DNA of 8,970 nucleotides from Aquirhabdus sp. (GTDB taxonomy: Bacteria > Pseudomonadota > Gammaproteobacteria > Pseudomonadales > Moraxellaceae). A program made the translations under genes and the position numbers. The notes beneath the pieces were generated by a model. It did no database searches, had not been told where the DNA came from, and worked only from the letters and a program-made list of their open reading frames with translations. The stretch lies in contig JASLFQ010000316.1 of NCBI GenBank assembly GCA_030150595.1, positions 1 to 8,970 of the forward strand, written 5' to 3'. This document shows, piece by piece, positions 1 to 8,970 of the stretch. Within the stretch, counting starts at the first letter, position 1, and each line of letters begins with the position of its first letter.

Positions 1-2
1 CT

Positions 3-695
3 AACTATACAACAGATACAATGCCTGATGTGATTGCTAAGGTCGCGCTTGATCCAGGTTTTGGTCACTATGAAGTTTTGGGTATTGCACGTCAATTCCG
101 TGACCGTGTAGACCCAACGGTTGGTGGTGCAGCAGCTGGTACAAACAGCCGAGGTTCAGGAGTAGGCTTTGGTGCAAACTTCATCATGCCAATCGTACCA
201 AAATTCCTAGACTTCCAAGGCAGCATCTTGTCTGGTAAAGGTGTTGGTCGTTACGGTGATTCACAATTAGCAGACTATACAACGCATCAAGATGGCACAA
301 TCTCTGCTGTTAACTCTACCTCAGCACTTCTGGGTTTAGTTGCACACCCAATGCCAGCATTGAGCCTGTATGCCTATGCAGGTATGGATAAGGCTGGCCG
401 TGATGATCAAAATAACGGTGCAATCGGTACTTATGGTTATGGTGCATACGGTGCAAACAACTCTGGATGTACAGCAGTCGCTGCTAATGGTGCAACTTGT
501 GCTGACTCACAAGTTAAACAGTTGACAGTTGGTGGCTGGTATAAGTTCTACCAAGGTCAAATGGGTAACATGCAGACTGGTTTGCAATTTTCGCATACCA
601 CTGTTGATACATTCTCTGGCTTGAACGGTATCGCTCCGACAGCAAACATGAACGTATTCATGGTGTCATTCCGCTACTACCCATTCCAAAAATAA
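3..695 (+). CDS. Porin-like outer-membrane beta-barrel protein, C-terminal part (5' end outside window)
   Basis: The reading frame is open from the first complete codon at position 3 (NYTTDTMPDV...) through the Met at 21 to TAA at 693-695, so the start lies upstream of the window and the Met at 21 is internal. The visible 230 residues look like an outer-membrane barrel: short amphipathic strands alternate with Gly/Asn/Asp-rich turns (for example LSLYAYAGMDKAGRDDQNNG), aromatic residues are plentiful, and the end MVSFRYYPFQK resembles a final beta strand. The last aromatic residue is third from the end rather than terminal, which departs slightly from the usual C-terminal Phe/Trp signal. One predicted loop is rich in Gly/Ala/Asn and has two Cys 11 residues apart (SGC...ATC), which could form a disulfide. 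The likely role is channel or transport in the outer membrane; the substrate cannot be read. A strong terminator follows, so it is transcriptionally separate from pyrG. Confidence 0.75.
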   Translation, partial: NYTTDTMPDVIAKVALDPGFGHYEVLGIARQFRDRVDPTVGGAAAGTNSRGSGVGFGANFIMPIVPKFLDFQGSILSGKGVGRYGDSQLADYTTHQDGTISAVNSTSALLGLVAHPMPALSLYAYAGMDKAGRDDQNNGAIGTYGYGAYGANNSGCTAVAANGATCADSQVKQLTVGGWYKFYQGQMGNMQTGLQFSHTTVDTFSGLNGIAPTANMNVFMVSFRYYPFQK

Positions 696-740
696 GCGCT
701 CTGCACGTTTAAATAACGAAGCATGATGCTTATAGGGGTT

Positions 741-770
741 GAGAAGTGAACATTAGACAGTTCGCTTCTC
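741..770 (+). repeat. Inverted repeat (stem-loop) after the porin-like gene
   Basis: GAGAAGTGAA (741-750) pairs with TTCGCTTCTC (761-770) as a 10-bp stem with a single U-G wobble and a 10-base loop. No T-run follows, so it is not a terminator on its own. A smaller hairpin (AAGCA/TGCTT, 719-731) lies just upstream and the true terminator just downstream. It could protect the 3' end of the porin mRNA or be the body of a 3'-UTR RNA; both roles are inference. Confidence 0.55.
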
Positions 771-777
771 AAAATTG

Positions 778-812
778 AAAACCGCACTATCAAACGGCAG
801 TGCGGTTTTTTT
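778..812 (+). terminator. Rho-independent terminator of the porin-like gene
   Basis: AACCGCACT (780-788) and AGTGCGGTT (799-807) form a perfect GC-rich 9-bp stem with a 10-base loop, followed by a T-run at 806-812. A-rich sequence before the stem could extend the pairing and allow some function on the opposite strand too, though no minus-strand gene lies nearby. It ends transcription about 85-115 bases after the stop codon. Confidence 0.85.
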
Positions 813-965
813 ATTGCATTGAATATTTATATATTCATCGCCGTAGATATGATGAACGATGAGTTTTATTGTGATATTGCTTGGTTGCAATGTCCATAAA
901 CCGATTAGAAAGTATTTTTCAACAGACTTAATTGTCACTAAAACAACATATCTTCTCTCAAGCCT

Positions 966-994
966 TTGCTTTATCCACCCTTGACCGTTAAAAT
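966..994 (+). promoter_or_regulatory. Candidate sigma-70 promoter for pyrG
   Basis: TTGCTT (966-971) and TAAAAT (989-994) are separated by 17 bases. Each is a fair match to the consensus boxes, and the pair sits in the gene-free stretch upstream of pyrG. A second overlapping candidate is TTGACC (981-986) with TAAAAT (1002-1007), but its spacer is only 15 bases. AT-rich sequence gives many chance matches, so this remains a prediction. Confidence 0.4.
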
Positions 995-1088
995 TGCCGA
1001 TTAAAATGTTGATACAGCCCGATGAGTGTTTAATCGTGTTGTGCGGTGTTTGCTGATAAAGCGAAGCCGACTCGGTCACAAAGCGTAA

Positions 1089-2756
<1,668 letters not shown>

Positions 2757-2868
2757 GCGATTTTAATGAACATGTGATTGATTTAGATTTCGGTATTGTT
2801 TGGTTCTTGGGTATCAACTGTTAATAATAGTTTTTACTCAAAGTTCTCACTTTATTTATTAAACTCGC

Positions 2869-2893
2869 TCGAAGACGAAGGATTGTCTTTCGA
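2869..2893 (+). repeat. Stem-loop in the kdsA leader
   Basis: TCGAAGAC (2869-2876) pairs with GTCTTTCGA (2885-2893) as an 8-bp stem with one bulged base and an 8-base loop. The structure ends 8 bases before the AGAGG ribosome binding site of kdsA and has no T-run, so it is not a terminator. It may affect translation or mRNA stability, or be chance. Confidence 0.4.
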
Positions 2894-2900
2894 TCAATAG

Positions 2901-3773
<873 letters not shown>

Positions 3774-3809
3774 GCGATATTAGTTTTAGCAAGTTTTGAA
3801 GTATTAAAC

Positions 3810-3840
3810 ATCGCACTGATTATTAATGTTTTGGTGCGAT
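3810..3840 (+). terminator. Weak hairpin after kdsA, possible partial terminator
   Basis: ATCGCAC (3810-3816) pairs perfectly with GTGCGAT (3834-3840), 37 bases past the kdsA stop. The loop is long (17 bases) and only TTT follows before an A, so termination would be weak at best. It could act as an attenuator between kdsA and eno or only as a 3'-end barrier. Confidence 0.35.
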
Positions 3841-3928
3841 TTATAAAATCCGTAGGTCTTTTCGACATTATTTAGTCTAAAAGTCTTACTTAGTTTGGTT
3901 AGCCATTTATTACTGGGCTGTTTATTAA

Positions 3929-5250
<1,322 letters not shown>

Positions 5251-5251
<1 letters not shown>

Positions 5252-5571
5252 TGCTCTCGACGTTCACAGGTCGCCTCATGATCGGTGTTGCGATATTGGT
5301 CATTGCTTATCTACAGTACAAACTGTGGATGGGAGAGGGCGGCTATCATGAGCGTCAGGCACTGGTACATATGGCACGTCAGCAAGATGCGGAAAATCTG
5401 AAACTTGCTGAACGTAATCGTGTGTTATCAGCCGAAGTGAATGACGTGAAAGATGGTATGGAAGCGGTTGAAGAGCATGCGCGATTGGATTTGGGTTTAG
5501 TTCGTCCGCGTGAAACCTTTGTTCAGCTGAGTGCACTGCCGCCTCCTGTCGCTATTCCATCTGCATCATGA
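5251..5571 (+). CDS. ftsB: Cell division protein FtsB
   Basis: Small bitopic inner-membrane protein of the FtsQ-FtsL-FtsB subcomplex, which links early divisome assembly to septal peptidoglycan synthesis. It has 106 residues (E. coli 103). A single membrane span lies at about residues 7-26 (IGVAILVIAYLQYKLW), followed by GEGGYHE, a leucine-zipper-like coiled coil at about 36-75 (NLKLAERNRVLSAEVNDVKD) and the family signature EEHARLDLGLVRPRETF. The Pro-rich tail PPPVAIPSAS is short and variable, as is common. The start codon overlaps the eno stop, and an AAAGG element in the eno end (5239-5243) is seven bases upstream. The gene ends in a 4-base ATGA overlap with ispD, which indicates translational coupling. 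Confidence 0.96.
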
Positions 5572-6263
5572 GTGAGTCTCGGTTGTGGGCGGTCGTTCCC
5601 GCCGCAGGGAGTGGACGACGATTCGGTGGCGCGACGCCGAAACAATATTTAAATGTGCTGAACAAGCCGATCATGTTGCATAGCATTGATCGGCTTTTTG
5701 CATTGCCGTTAGCGGGTTGTGTTGTTGCAATTTCTGCAGATGATCAACAGGCTCGTACGCTGAATTATGCGCACGCTCAATCACTGCATTTTGTGGTTGG
5801 CGGAGCGGAGCGCATGGATTCTGTGCTCGCGGGTTTAGATTTCTTGCAAGATAAAGCTGCACCAGATGATTGGGTGTTGGTGCATGATGTGGCAAGACCT
5901 TGCATTTCGACTTATAGCTTAAAAAAGTTACATGAAACTTTGGCTGATCATGCTGTGGGCGGCATTCTCGCGATCCCTGTGCGGGACACGCTAAAAAAAG
6001 CAAAGGATGGCAATATCGTAGAAACAGTTTCCCGTGATCATCTCTGGCAAGCGCAAACACCACAAATGTTTCGTTTTGGATTACTGCGTACTGCACTAAT
6101 CTCAGCAAAAAATAAAAACCTTCAAGTGACTGATGAAGCAAGTGCTATGGAGTTGGCTGGTTTTTCTGTCAAATTGATTGAAGGCCGCATGGATAATATA
6201 AAAGTCACGTATAGCGATGATTTAGCGTTGGCGGAAGCCATTTTACAGTCACAAGAATACTGA
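5568..6263 (+). CDS. ispD: 2-C-methyl-D-erythritol 4-phosphate cytidylyltransferase
   Basis: Third enzyme of the MEP isoprenoid pathway: joins MEP and CTP to give CDP-ME plus pyrophosphate in the cytoplasm. The 231-residue chain is typical. It has the nucleotide-binding loop VVPAAGSGRRFGGATPKQY, with Arg18 and Lys25 matching the transition-state-stabilising Arg20 and Lys27 of the E. coli enzyme; then GGAERMDSVLAGL, the metal and substrate motif VLVHDVARPC, GGILAIPVRDT, QTPQMFR, TDEASAMELAG and EGRMDNIKVTYSDDLALAE. Its ATG lies within the ftsB stop (ATGA). In E. coli ispF follows directly; here an unrelated DUF945-type gene and a terminator intervene. After the stop there is only a very weak hairpin before a T7 run (6321-6350), so read-through into the next gene is plausible. 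Confidence 0.98.
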   Translation: MSESRLWAVVPAAGSGRRFGGATPKQYLNVLNKPIMLHSIDRLFALPLAGCVVAISADDQQARTLNYAHAQSLHFVVGGAERMDSVLAGLDFLQDKAAPDDWVLVHDVARPCISTYSLKKLHETLADHAVGGILAIPVRDTLKKAKDGNIVETVSRDHLWQAQTPQMFRFGLLRTALISAKNKNLQVTDEASAMELAGFSVKLIEGRMDNIKVTYSDDLALAEAILQSQEY

Positions 6264-6378
6264 TATTTCTGAATAAGATGTTGTTAAGCTACACCCTGAA
6301 AAAATTTAAGCTGTAGAAGTCGTTTGAGTAAAACAAGTAAGCGTTTTTTTGTTCGAATCAGTAAATTTTAATCAATTT

Positions 6379-6383
6379 GGAAG
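6379..6383 (+). promoter_or_regulatory. Ribosome binding site deciding the start of the DUF945-like gene
   Basis: GGAAG lies 5 bases before ATG 6389 and 8 bases before ATG 6392. The longer in-frame TTG at 6377 overlaps this element and has no site of its own, so it is not used as the start. Confidence 0.6.
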
Positions 6384-6388
6384 ATAGT

Positions 6389-7945
6389 ATGATGAGTAAG
6401 CCTTACGTAAGAATAGGCGCGGTAGTATGTGTCGTATTGGGTGCAACATGGTTGGGTACGACGTGGTACGGTGGTCAACAAATGATGAAAGAATTTCCTG
6501 CCGCACTTGCCAAACTTGGCGGTGACCAAAAGGGGATTATAAAAATTGTGGTGACTGAAAAAGAAGCAGGATTTCTCACCAGTCATGTCAGTTGGGCCGC
6601 AGTGATCACGCGCGATCCTTGTAAGCCGTATAATGGTGTCATTATTGACGGTGACAGTGAGATTCATAATGGTCTAATTCCTTCGCTTGGATTCGGTCAA
6701 ATTCAGACGCATATTACTTGGCCAGAGAGTATACGTCCTGTCTTGACCAATATATTTGGCATGAAAGAGCCTCTCCAAATCACTACGACAGTGGGTTTGT
6801 CGGGTGCGATGACGACCAAAATGGTGAGTCCTGCAGCGACCTATAGCAGCGAACAAGGTGTGTTGGATTGGAAAGGCTTAAACGGTGAGTTTGTCCAAAA
6901 TGGCAGTGGACATATTCAAACCGACTTTGAAATGGATGGCATGACATTCACTGCGAAAACAACCGGTCTAGTGATGAAAATGGGTCAAATGAATTGGTCA
7001 GGAACAACGGATAAAGGAGCCTCAGGTATCGGCTTAGGCAAAGGCACATTTAAACTGACATCATTAGAGTTTGATAAAGACAGCAAAGCCTACGGTTTCA
7101 ATAATTTAAATGCATCTATGGATTCATCTGAACGTAATGGCTTTTTTGCTGTCAATGAACAACTCCAGATTGCCCAGTTACTGACATCAGGTCAATCCAT
7201 CGGTAAAGTAGATGTTGCACTGGGGATCGGACATATTGATGCGCTTGCCTTAAGAAATGTCATTGATGTCATGCAGAAAGAGCAGTCAGTATGTAAATCA
7301 GCTCCCGATGACCTTAAAGCATCCGCAGACCAACTTATTCAAGCCGCACAACCGATATTGGCGAAAGGATTCACCGCGAAACTCGACCATTTAGATATCA
7401 CATTGTCCGATGGCAAAGCCCATGCTGATGCAAATGTCGATGTACCGAGTCTGAACTCTGCGGAAATGCATGATCTGAAGTTGGCTCTGCTCAAAGTTGA
7501 CGTGGATGGTTCTGTCAGTGTCTCGCAAAAGCTCTTGATGTCGCTGGCAAATTTTGCTGGACAAGCCCAAGCCAAAGGGCAGCCCATCGATCCACAACAA
7601 AGCGGACAGATGGTCGATGCAATGCTTGCCAAGGTGTTAGAAACAGGCTTCGTGAGCAAAGTGGACGACAGTACGGGTACAAACTATGTTTCAATACTTA
7701 AACTACGTCAGGGCAAAGTCATACTAAATGATAAGCCACTGGATTTACCTAATCCAGCGAATACAGCTCAGGTAAATCCATTTTCTGTGAGTCAGGGTAT
7801 GGGTAATAGCCAGGGCTCTAATATACAGAGCATGAGTGAGATTATGAGTCGTAGCCGTGGTGTAAATATTAGTGCTCAGAGTATAACTAATAGTCAGGGT
7901 CTGAATAGCAGCAGTATGAATACTCAGTACAGCAACCCGAACTGA
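6389..7945 (+). CDS. DUF945 (YdgA-like) family protein with N-terminal membrane anchor and Ser/Asn/Gln-rich tail
   Basis: The protein has 518 residues from ATG 6389 (ATG 6392 is equally usable). Residues 7-27 form one hydrophobic segment (VRIGAVVCVVLGATWLGTTW) after a short basic start, which looks like an uncleaved anchor with the rest in the periplasm. The order of features follows E. coli YdgA: anchor ending in WYGG, a beta-rich body with early sequence like GFLTSHVSW, a GLIPSLGFGQIQTHITWPE segment, LSGAMTTKM, VLDWKGLNGEF, and near the end FVSKVDDSTG followed by GKVILNDKPLDLP. Two Cys lie in the predicted periplasmic part (78 and 302) and may pair. The last 56 residues are low-complexity with repeated SQG units and have no counterpart in YdgA as I recall it. 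The function of the family is unknown, so none is assigned. It follows ispD after 125 bases and ends at a strong terminator, so it is either the last gene of the eno-ftsB-ispD unit or separately transcribed. Confidence 0.8.
   Translation: MMSKPYVRIGAVVCVVLGATWLGTTWYGGQQMMKEFPAALAKLGGDQKGIIKIVVTEKEAGFLTSHVSWAAVITRDPCKPYNGVIIDGDSEIHNGLIPSLGFGQIQTHITWPESIRPVLTNIFGMKEPLQITTTVGLSGAMTTKMVSPAATYSSEQGVLDWKGLNGEFVQNGSGHIQTDFEMDGMTFTAKTTGLVMKMGQMNWSGTTDKGASGIGLGKGTFKLTSLEFDKDSKAYGFNNLNASMDSSERNGFFAVNEQLQIAQLLTSGQSIGKVDVALGIGHIDALALRNVIDVMQKEQSVCKSAPDDLKASADQLIQAAQPILAKGFTAKLDHLDITLSDGKAHADANVDVPSLNSAEMHDLKLALLKVDVDGSVSVSQKLLMSLANFAGQAQAKGQPIDPQQSGQMVDAMLAKVLETGFVSKVDDSTGTNYVSILKLRQGKVILNDKPLDLPNPANTAQVNPFSVSQGMGNSQGSNIQSMSEIMSRSRGVNISAQSITNSQGLNSSSMNTQYSNPN
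7775..7942 (+). repeat. Low-complexity Ser/Asn/Gln-rich tail coding region with imperfect repeats
   Basis: The last 56 codons of the DUF945-like gene encode 15 Ser, 9 Asn and 6 Gln, that is 30 of 56 residues, plus 5 Gly and 4 Met. SQG occurs three times, twice preceded by Asn (NSQG). The DNA shows related words such as AATAGCCAGGG and AATAGTCAGGG, and 13 of the 15 Ser codons are AGT or AGC. This suggests growth by short duplication and drift. The tail is probably disordered in the periplasm. Confidence 0.7.
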
Positions 7946-7950
7946 AAAAT

Positions 7951-7983
7951 AGATGCTCTCAAATATGTTTGAGAGCATCTTTT
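7951..7983 (+). terminator. Rho-independent terminator after the DUF945-like gene
   Basis: AGATGCTCTCAAA (7951-7963) and TTTGAGAGCATCT (7968-7980) form a perfect 13-bp stem with a 4-base loop, followed by TTTT (7980-7983) and preceded by an A-run. It starts 6 bases after the stop codon. It should largely separate ispF from the upstream genes. Confidence 0.88.
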
Positions 7984-8027
7984 CACATATTTTTGTTTCA
8001 AAAGAATTAGTGTGTTACTGATGCGTG

Positions 8028-8036
8028 TGCTATTTA
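8028..8036 (+). promoter_or_regulatory. Candidate extended -10 promoter element for ispF
   Basis: TGC followed by TATTTA resembles an extended -10 element, with a weak TTAGTG (8007-8012) 18 bases upstream of the hexamer. The strong terminator just before implies that ispF needs its own promoter in this 70-base gap. The leader would be only about 15 bases. Prediction by eye only. Confidence 0.3.
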
Positions 8037-8044
8037 ATTGGCGA

Positions 8045-8050
8045 TGGAAA
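8045..8050 (+). promoter_or_regulatory. Ribosome binding site deciding the ispF start
   Basis: GGAAAG lies 6 bases before ATG 8057. The frame is open upstream to GTG 8012 and ATG 8021, but those residues (LFNWRWKVY) are not part of the family and have no comparable site. Confidence 0.65.
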
Positions 8051-8056
8051 GTATAT

Positions 8057-8560
8057 ATGAACCCACTCGATTTACGCATTGGTCAAGGGCTCGATGTCCA
8101 TGCATTTGGCGATGCAGATACGGACGTTTCGAGCTTTGTCACTTTGGCTGGCGTAAGAATTCCGCATAGCCATATTTTGCTTGCCCATTCAGATGGTGAT
8201 GTGGTTTTGCATGCTTTGTCAGATGCGTTGCTTGGTGCTTTAGCATTGGGTGATATTGGACAGCACTTTCCTGATACCGATGCGAAGTTTAAAGGTGCGG
8301 ATAGTCGAGTCTTGTTACGGCACGTTTATAAGATCATCCAAGAACAGGGTTTTATTTTGGTGAATGCTGATATAACTGTAGCATGTGAGCGCCCTAAACT
8401 CGCACCGCATAATTTGGCGATGCGTCAGAATATTGCCGATGATTTAGGTGTCGCAATTGATCGTGTTAGCGTTAAAGCGACGACAACCGAGAAGCTTGGA
8501 TTCACGGGGCGGCAAGAAGGAATTTTGGCACAGGCAGTTGTACTACTGACGCGAGTTTGA
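8057..8560 (+). CDS. ispF: 2-C-methyl-D-erythritol 2,4-cyclodiphosphate synthase
   Basis: Fifth enzyme of the MEP pathway: cyclises CDP-ME 2-phosphate to MEcPP with release of CMP. The family works as a cytoplasmic homotrimer. The protein has 167 residues (E. coli 159). It opens with [13 protein letters not shown], where Asp13 and His15 are zinc ligands, then [21 protein letters not shown] with the third ligand His52, [19 protein letters not shown] and the signature [18 protein letters not shown]. All zinc ligands and substrate motifs are intact. The extra length is partly a short insertion after HAFG (residues about 19-27). It is cut off from ispD by the DUF945-like gene and its terminator. 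It converges on the minus-strand DUF2058 gene with only 18 bases between the stop codons and no visible hairpin there, so the two transcripts probably overlap at their 3' ends. Confidence 0.97.
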   Translation: MNPLDLRIGQGLDVHAFGDADTDVSSFVTLAGVRIPHSHILLAHSDGDVVLHALSDALLGALALGDIGQHFPDTDAKFKGADSRVLLRHVYKIIQEQGFILVNADITVACERPKLAPHNLAMRQNIADDLGVAIDRVSVKATTTEKLGFTGRQEGILAQAVVLLTRV

Positions 8561-8578
8561 TTTGTCTAGCCAATTCAA

Positions 8579-8970
8579 TTACCACATTAGATCATCTGGA
8601 ATAACATACGCTGCATACGGATCCTCTTCATCCACGATTTGAGTTGCCATTGTTTTCTCATTACGAATGATAATGGCGTCTGGGGCACGTTCAGCGATTT
8701 TATCTGCCAAGATACGTGGGAGCAGGGGGTATTGTTCATCCAGTCGTGCAATGGCGATACGACCTAATACGATTTGATTATAAATTTCTTGAGTGACGTA
8801 GATTTTCTTAATTTTTCCTGCATCGATAAACTGATAGACCACATCGCCAGCTGTTCCTTGGATTTGATGCTGGCTTAACATTTGGCGAATATTTGCTGCC
8901 CTTGTTTTTTCCTCAAGTGCTTGTTGACGCTCCCGATTTAGCGCTTGGTCGCGTGCAAGTTTTTCTGCTT
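8579..8970 (-). CDS. DUF2058 (YaiL-like) protein, 5' end outside window
   Basis: The stop is TAA at 8579-8581 on the minus strand, and the frame stays open to the right edge. The Met at 8881 is therefore internal: it is preceded in frame by AEKLARDQALNRERQ and further charged residues. Around 130 C-terminal residues are visible. The upstream part is rich in Glu/Lys/Arg/Gln/Ala and probably helical or coiled coil. The C-terminal domain has YQFIDAGKIKKIYVTQE, GRIAIARL, an LADKIAERAPDAIIIRN segment and the end DEEDPYAAYVIPDDLMW, which closely matches the YaiL end DPYADFKVPDDLMW. The family is annotated as nucleoprotein or polynucleotide-associated, but its function is not established. Complete proteins are about 180 residues, so roughly 50 are missing here. 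Confidence 0.9.
   Translation of the reverse strand, partial: AEKLARDQALNRERQQALEEKTRAANIRQMLSQHQIQGTAGDVVYQFIDAGKIKKIYVTQEIYNQIVLGRIAIARLDEQYPLLPRILADKIAERAPDAIIIRNEKTMATQIVDEEDPYAAYVIPDDLMW

Noticed and set aside
820..837. Perfect AT-only palindrome TGAATAT-TTAT-ATATTCA
   Set aside because: A 7-bp stem with a single G-C-type pair per arm in AT-rich sequence is easily due to chance, and no operator family was recognised.
753..1079. Minus-strand reading frame of 108 codons in the porin-pyrG gap
   Set aside because: It starts with GTG, has no ribosome binding site, shows no recognisable family and its end runs through the porin terminator stem.
5671..6141. Minus-strand reading frame of 156 codons inside ispD
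   Set aside because: It lies wholly opposite a well-supported enzyme gene and its translation has no recognisable domain; it is a shadow frame.
6321..6350. Possible terminator after ispD: CGTTT/AAGCG hairpin before T7
   Set aside because: The stem is only 5 bp with one wobble and a 13-base loop, too weak to call despite the good T-run.
6377..6388. TTG start for the DUF945-like gene
   Set aside because: It overlaps the GGAAG element that serves ATG 6389/6392 and has no ribosome binding site of its own.
8012..8056. Longer ispF start at GTG 8012 or ATG 8021
   Set aside because: The extra residues do not belong to the family, while ATG 8057 has GGAAAG six bases upstream and gives the standard N-terminus.

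Overview
The window is a chromosomal housekeeping block from a Gram-negative gammaproteobacterium. The most likely family is Moraxellaceae (Acinetobacter/Psychrobacter-like) or a close relative in the Pseudomonadales. Three things point there: the order pyrG-kdsA-eno-ftsB-ispD ... ispF, which is the Pseudomonas/Acinetobacter arrangement; a KdsA of the Pseudomonas type ([14 protein letters not shown] segment); and moderately AT-rich coding sequence (judged by eye, not computed). KDO synthesis and an outer-membrane barrel protein confirm an LPS-type envelope.

Layout. Positions 3-695 hold the C-terminal part of a porin-like outer-membrane protein, closed by tandem hairpins and a clear Rho-independent terminator (778-812). 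A gene-free stretch of about 290 bases follows, with candidate promoters, and leads into pyrG (1104-2756). kdsA (2913-3773) and eno (3944-5251) follow with gaps of 156 and 170 bases. Then eno, ftsB (5251-5571) and ispD (5568-6263) are packed with 1-base and 4-base overlaps. A DUF945/YdgA-like gene (6389-7945) with an unusual Ser/Asn/Gln-rich C-terminal tail comes next and ends at a strong terminator (7951-7983). ispF (8057-8560) is the last plus-strand gene. It converges on a 5'-truncated DUF2058 (YaiL-like) gene on the minus strand (8579-8970).

Functional logic. PyrG makes CTP; KdsA makes KDO-8-phosphate, which is later activated with CTP for LPS; IspD also uses CTP, and IspF releases CMP. 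Enolase supplies PEP, a substrate of KdsA. FtsB belongs to the division complex. The block therefore joins CTP supply, CTP-using envelope and isoprenoid steps, PEP supply and division. This is a conserved association rather than a new system. No mobile element, CRISPR array, tRNA, rRNA, toxin-antitoxin pair or defence gene was seen. The less ordinary points are the DUF945 gene with its repetitive tail splitting ispD from ispF, the tandem hairpins after the porin gene, and a hairpin in the kdsA leader.
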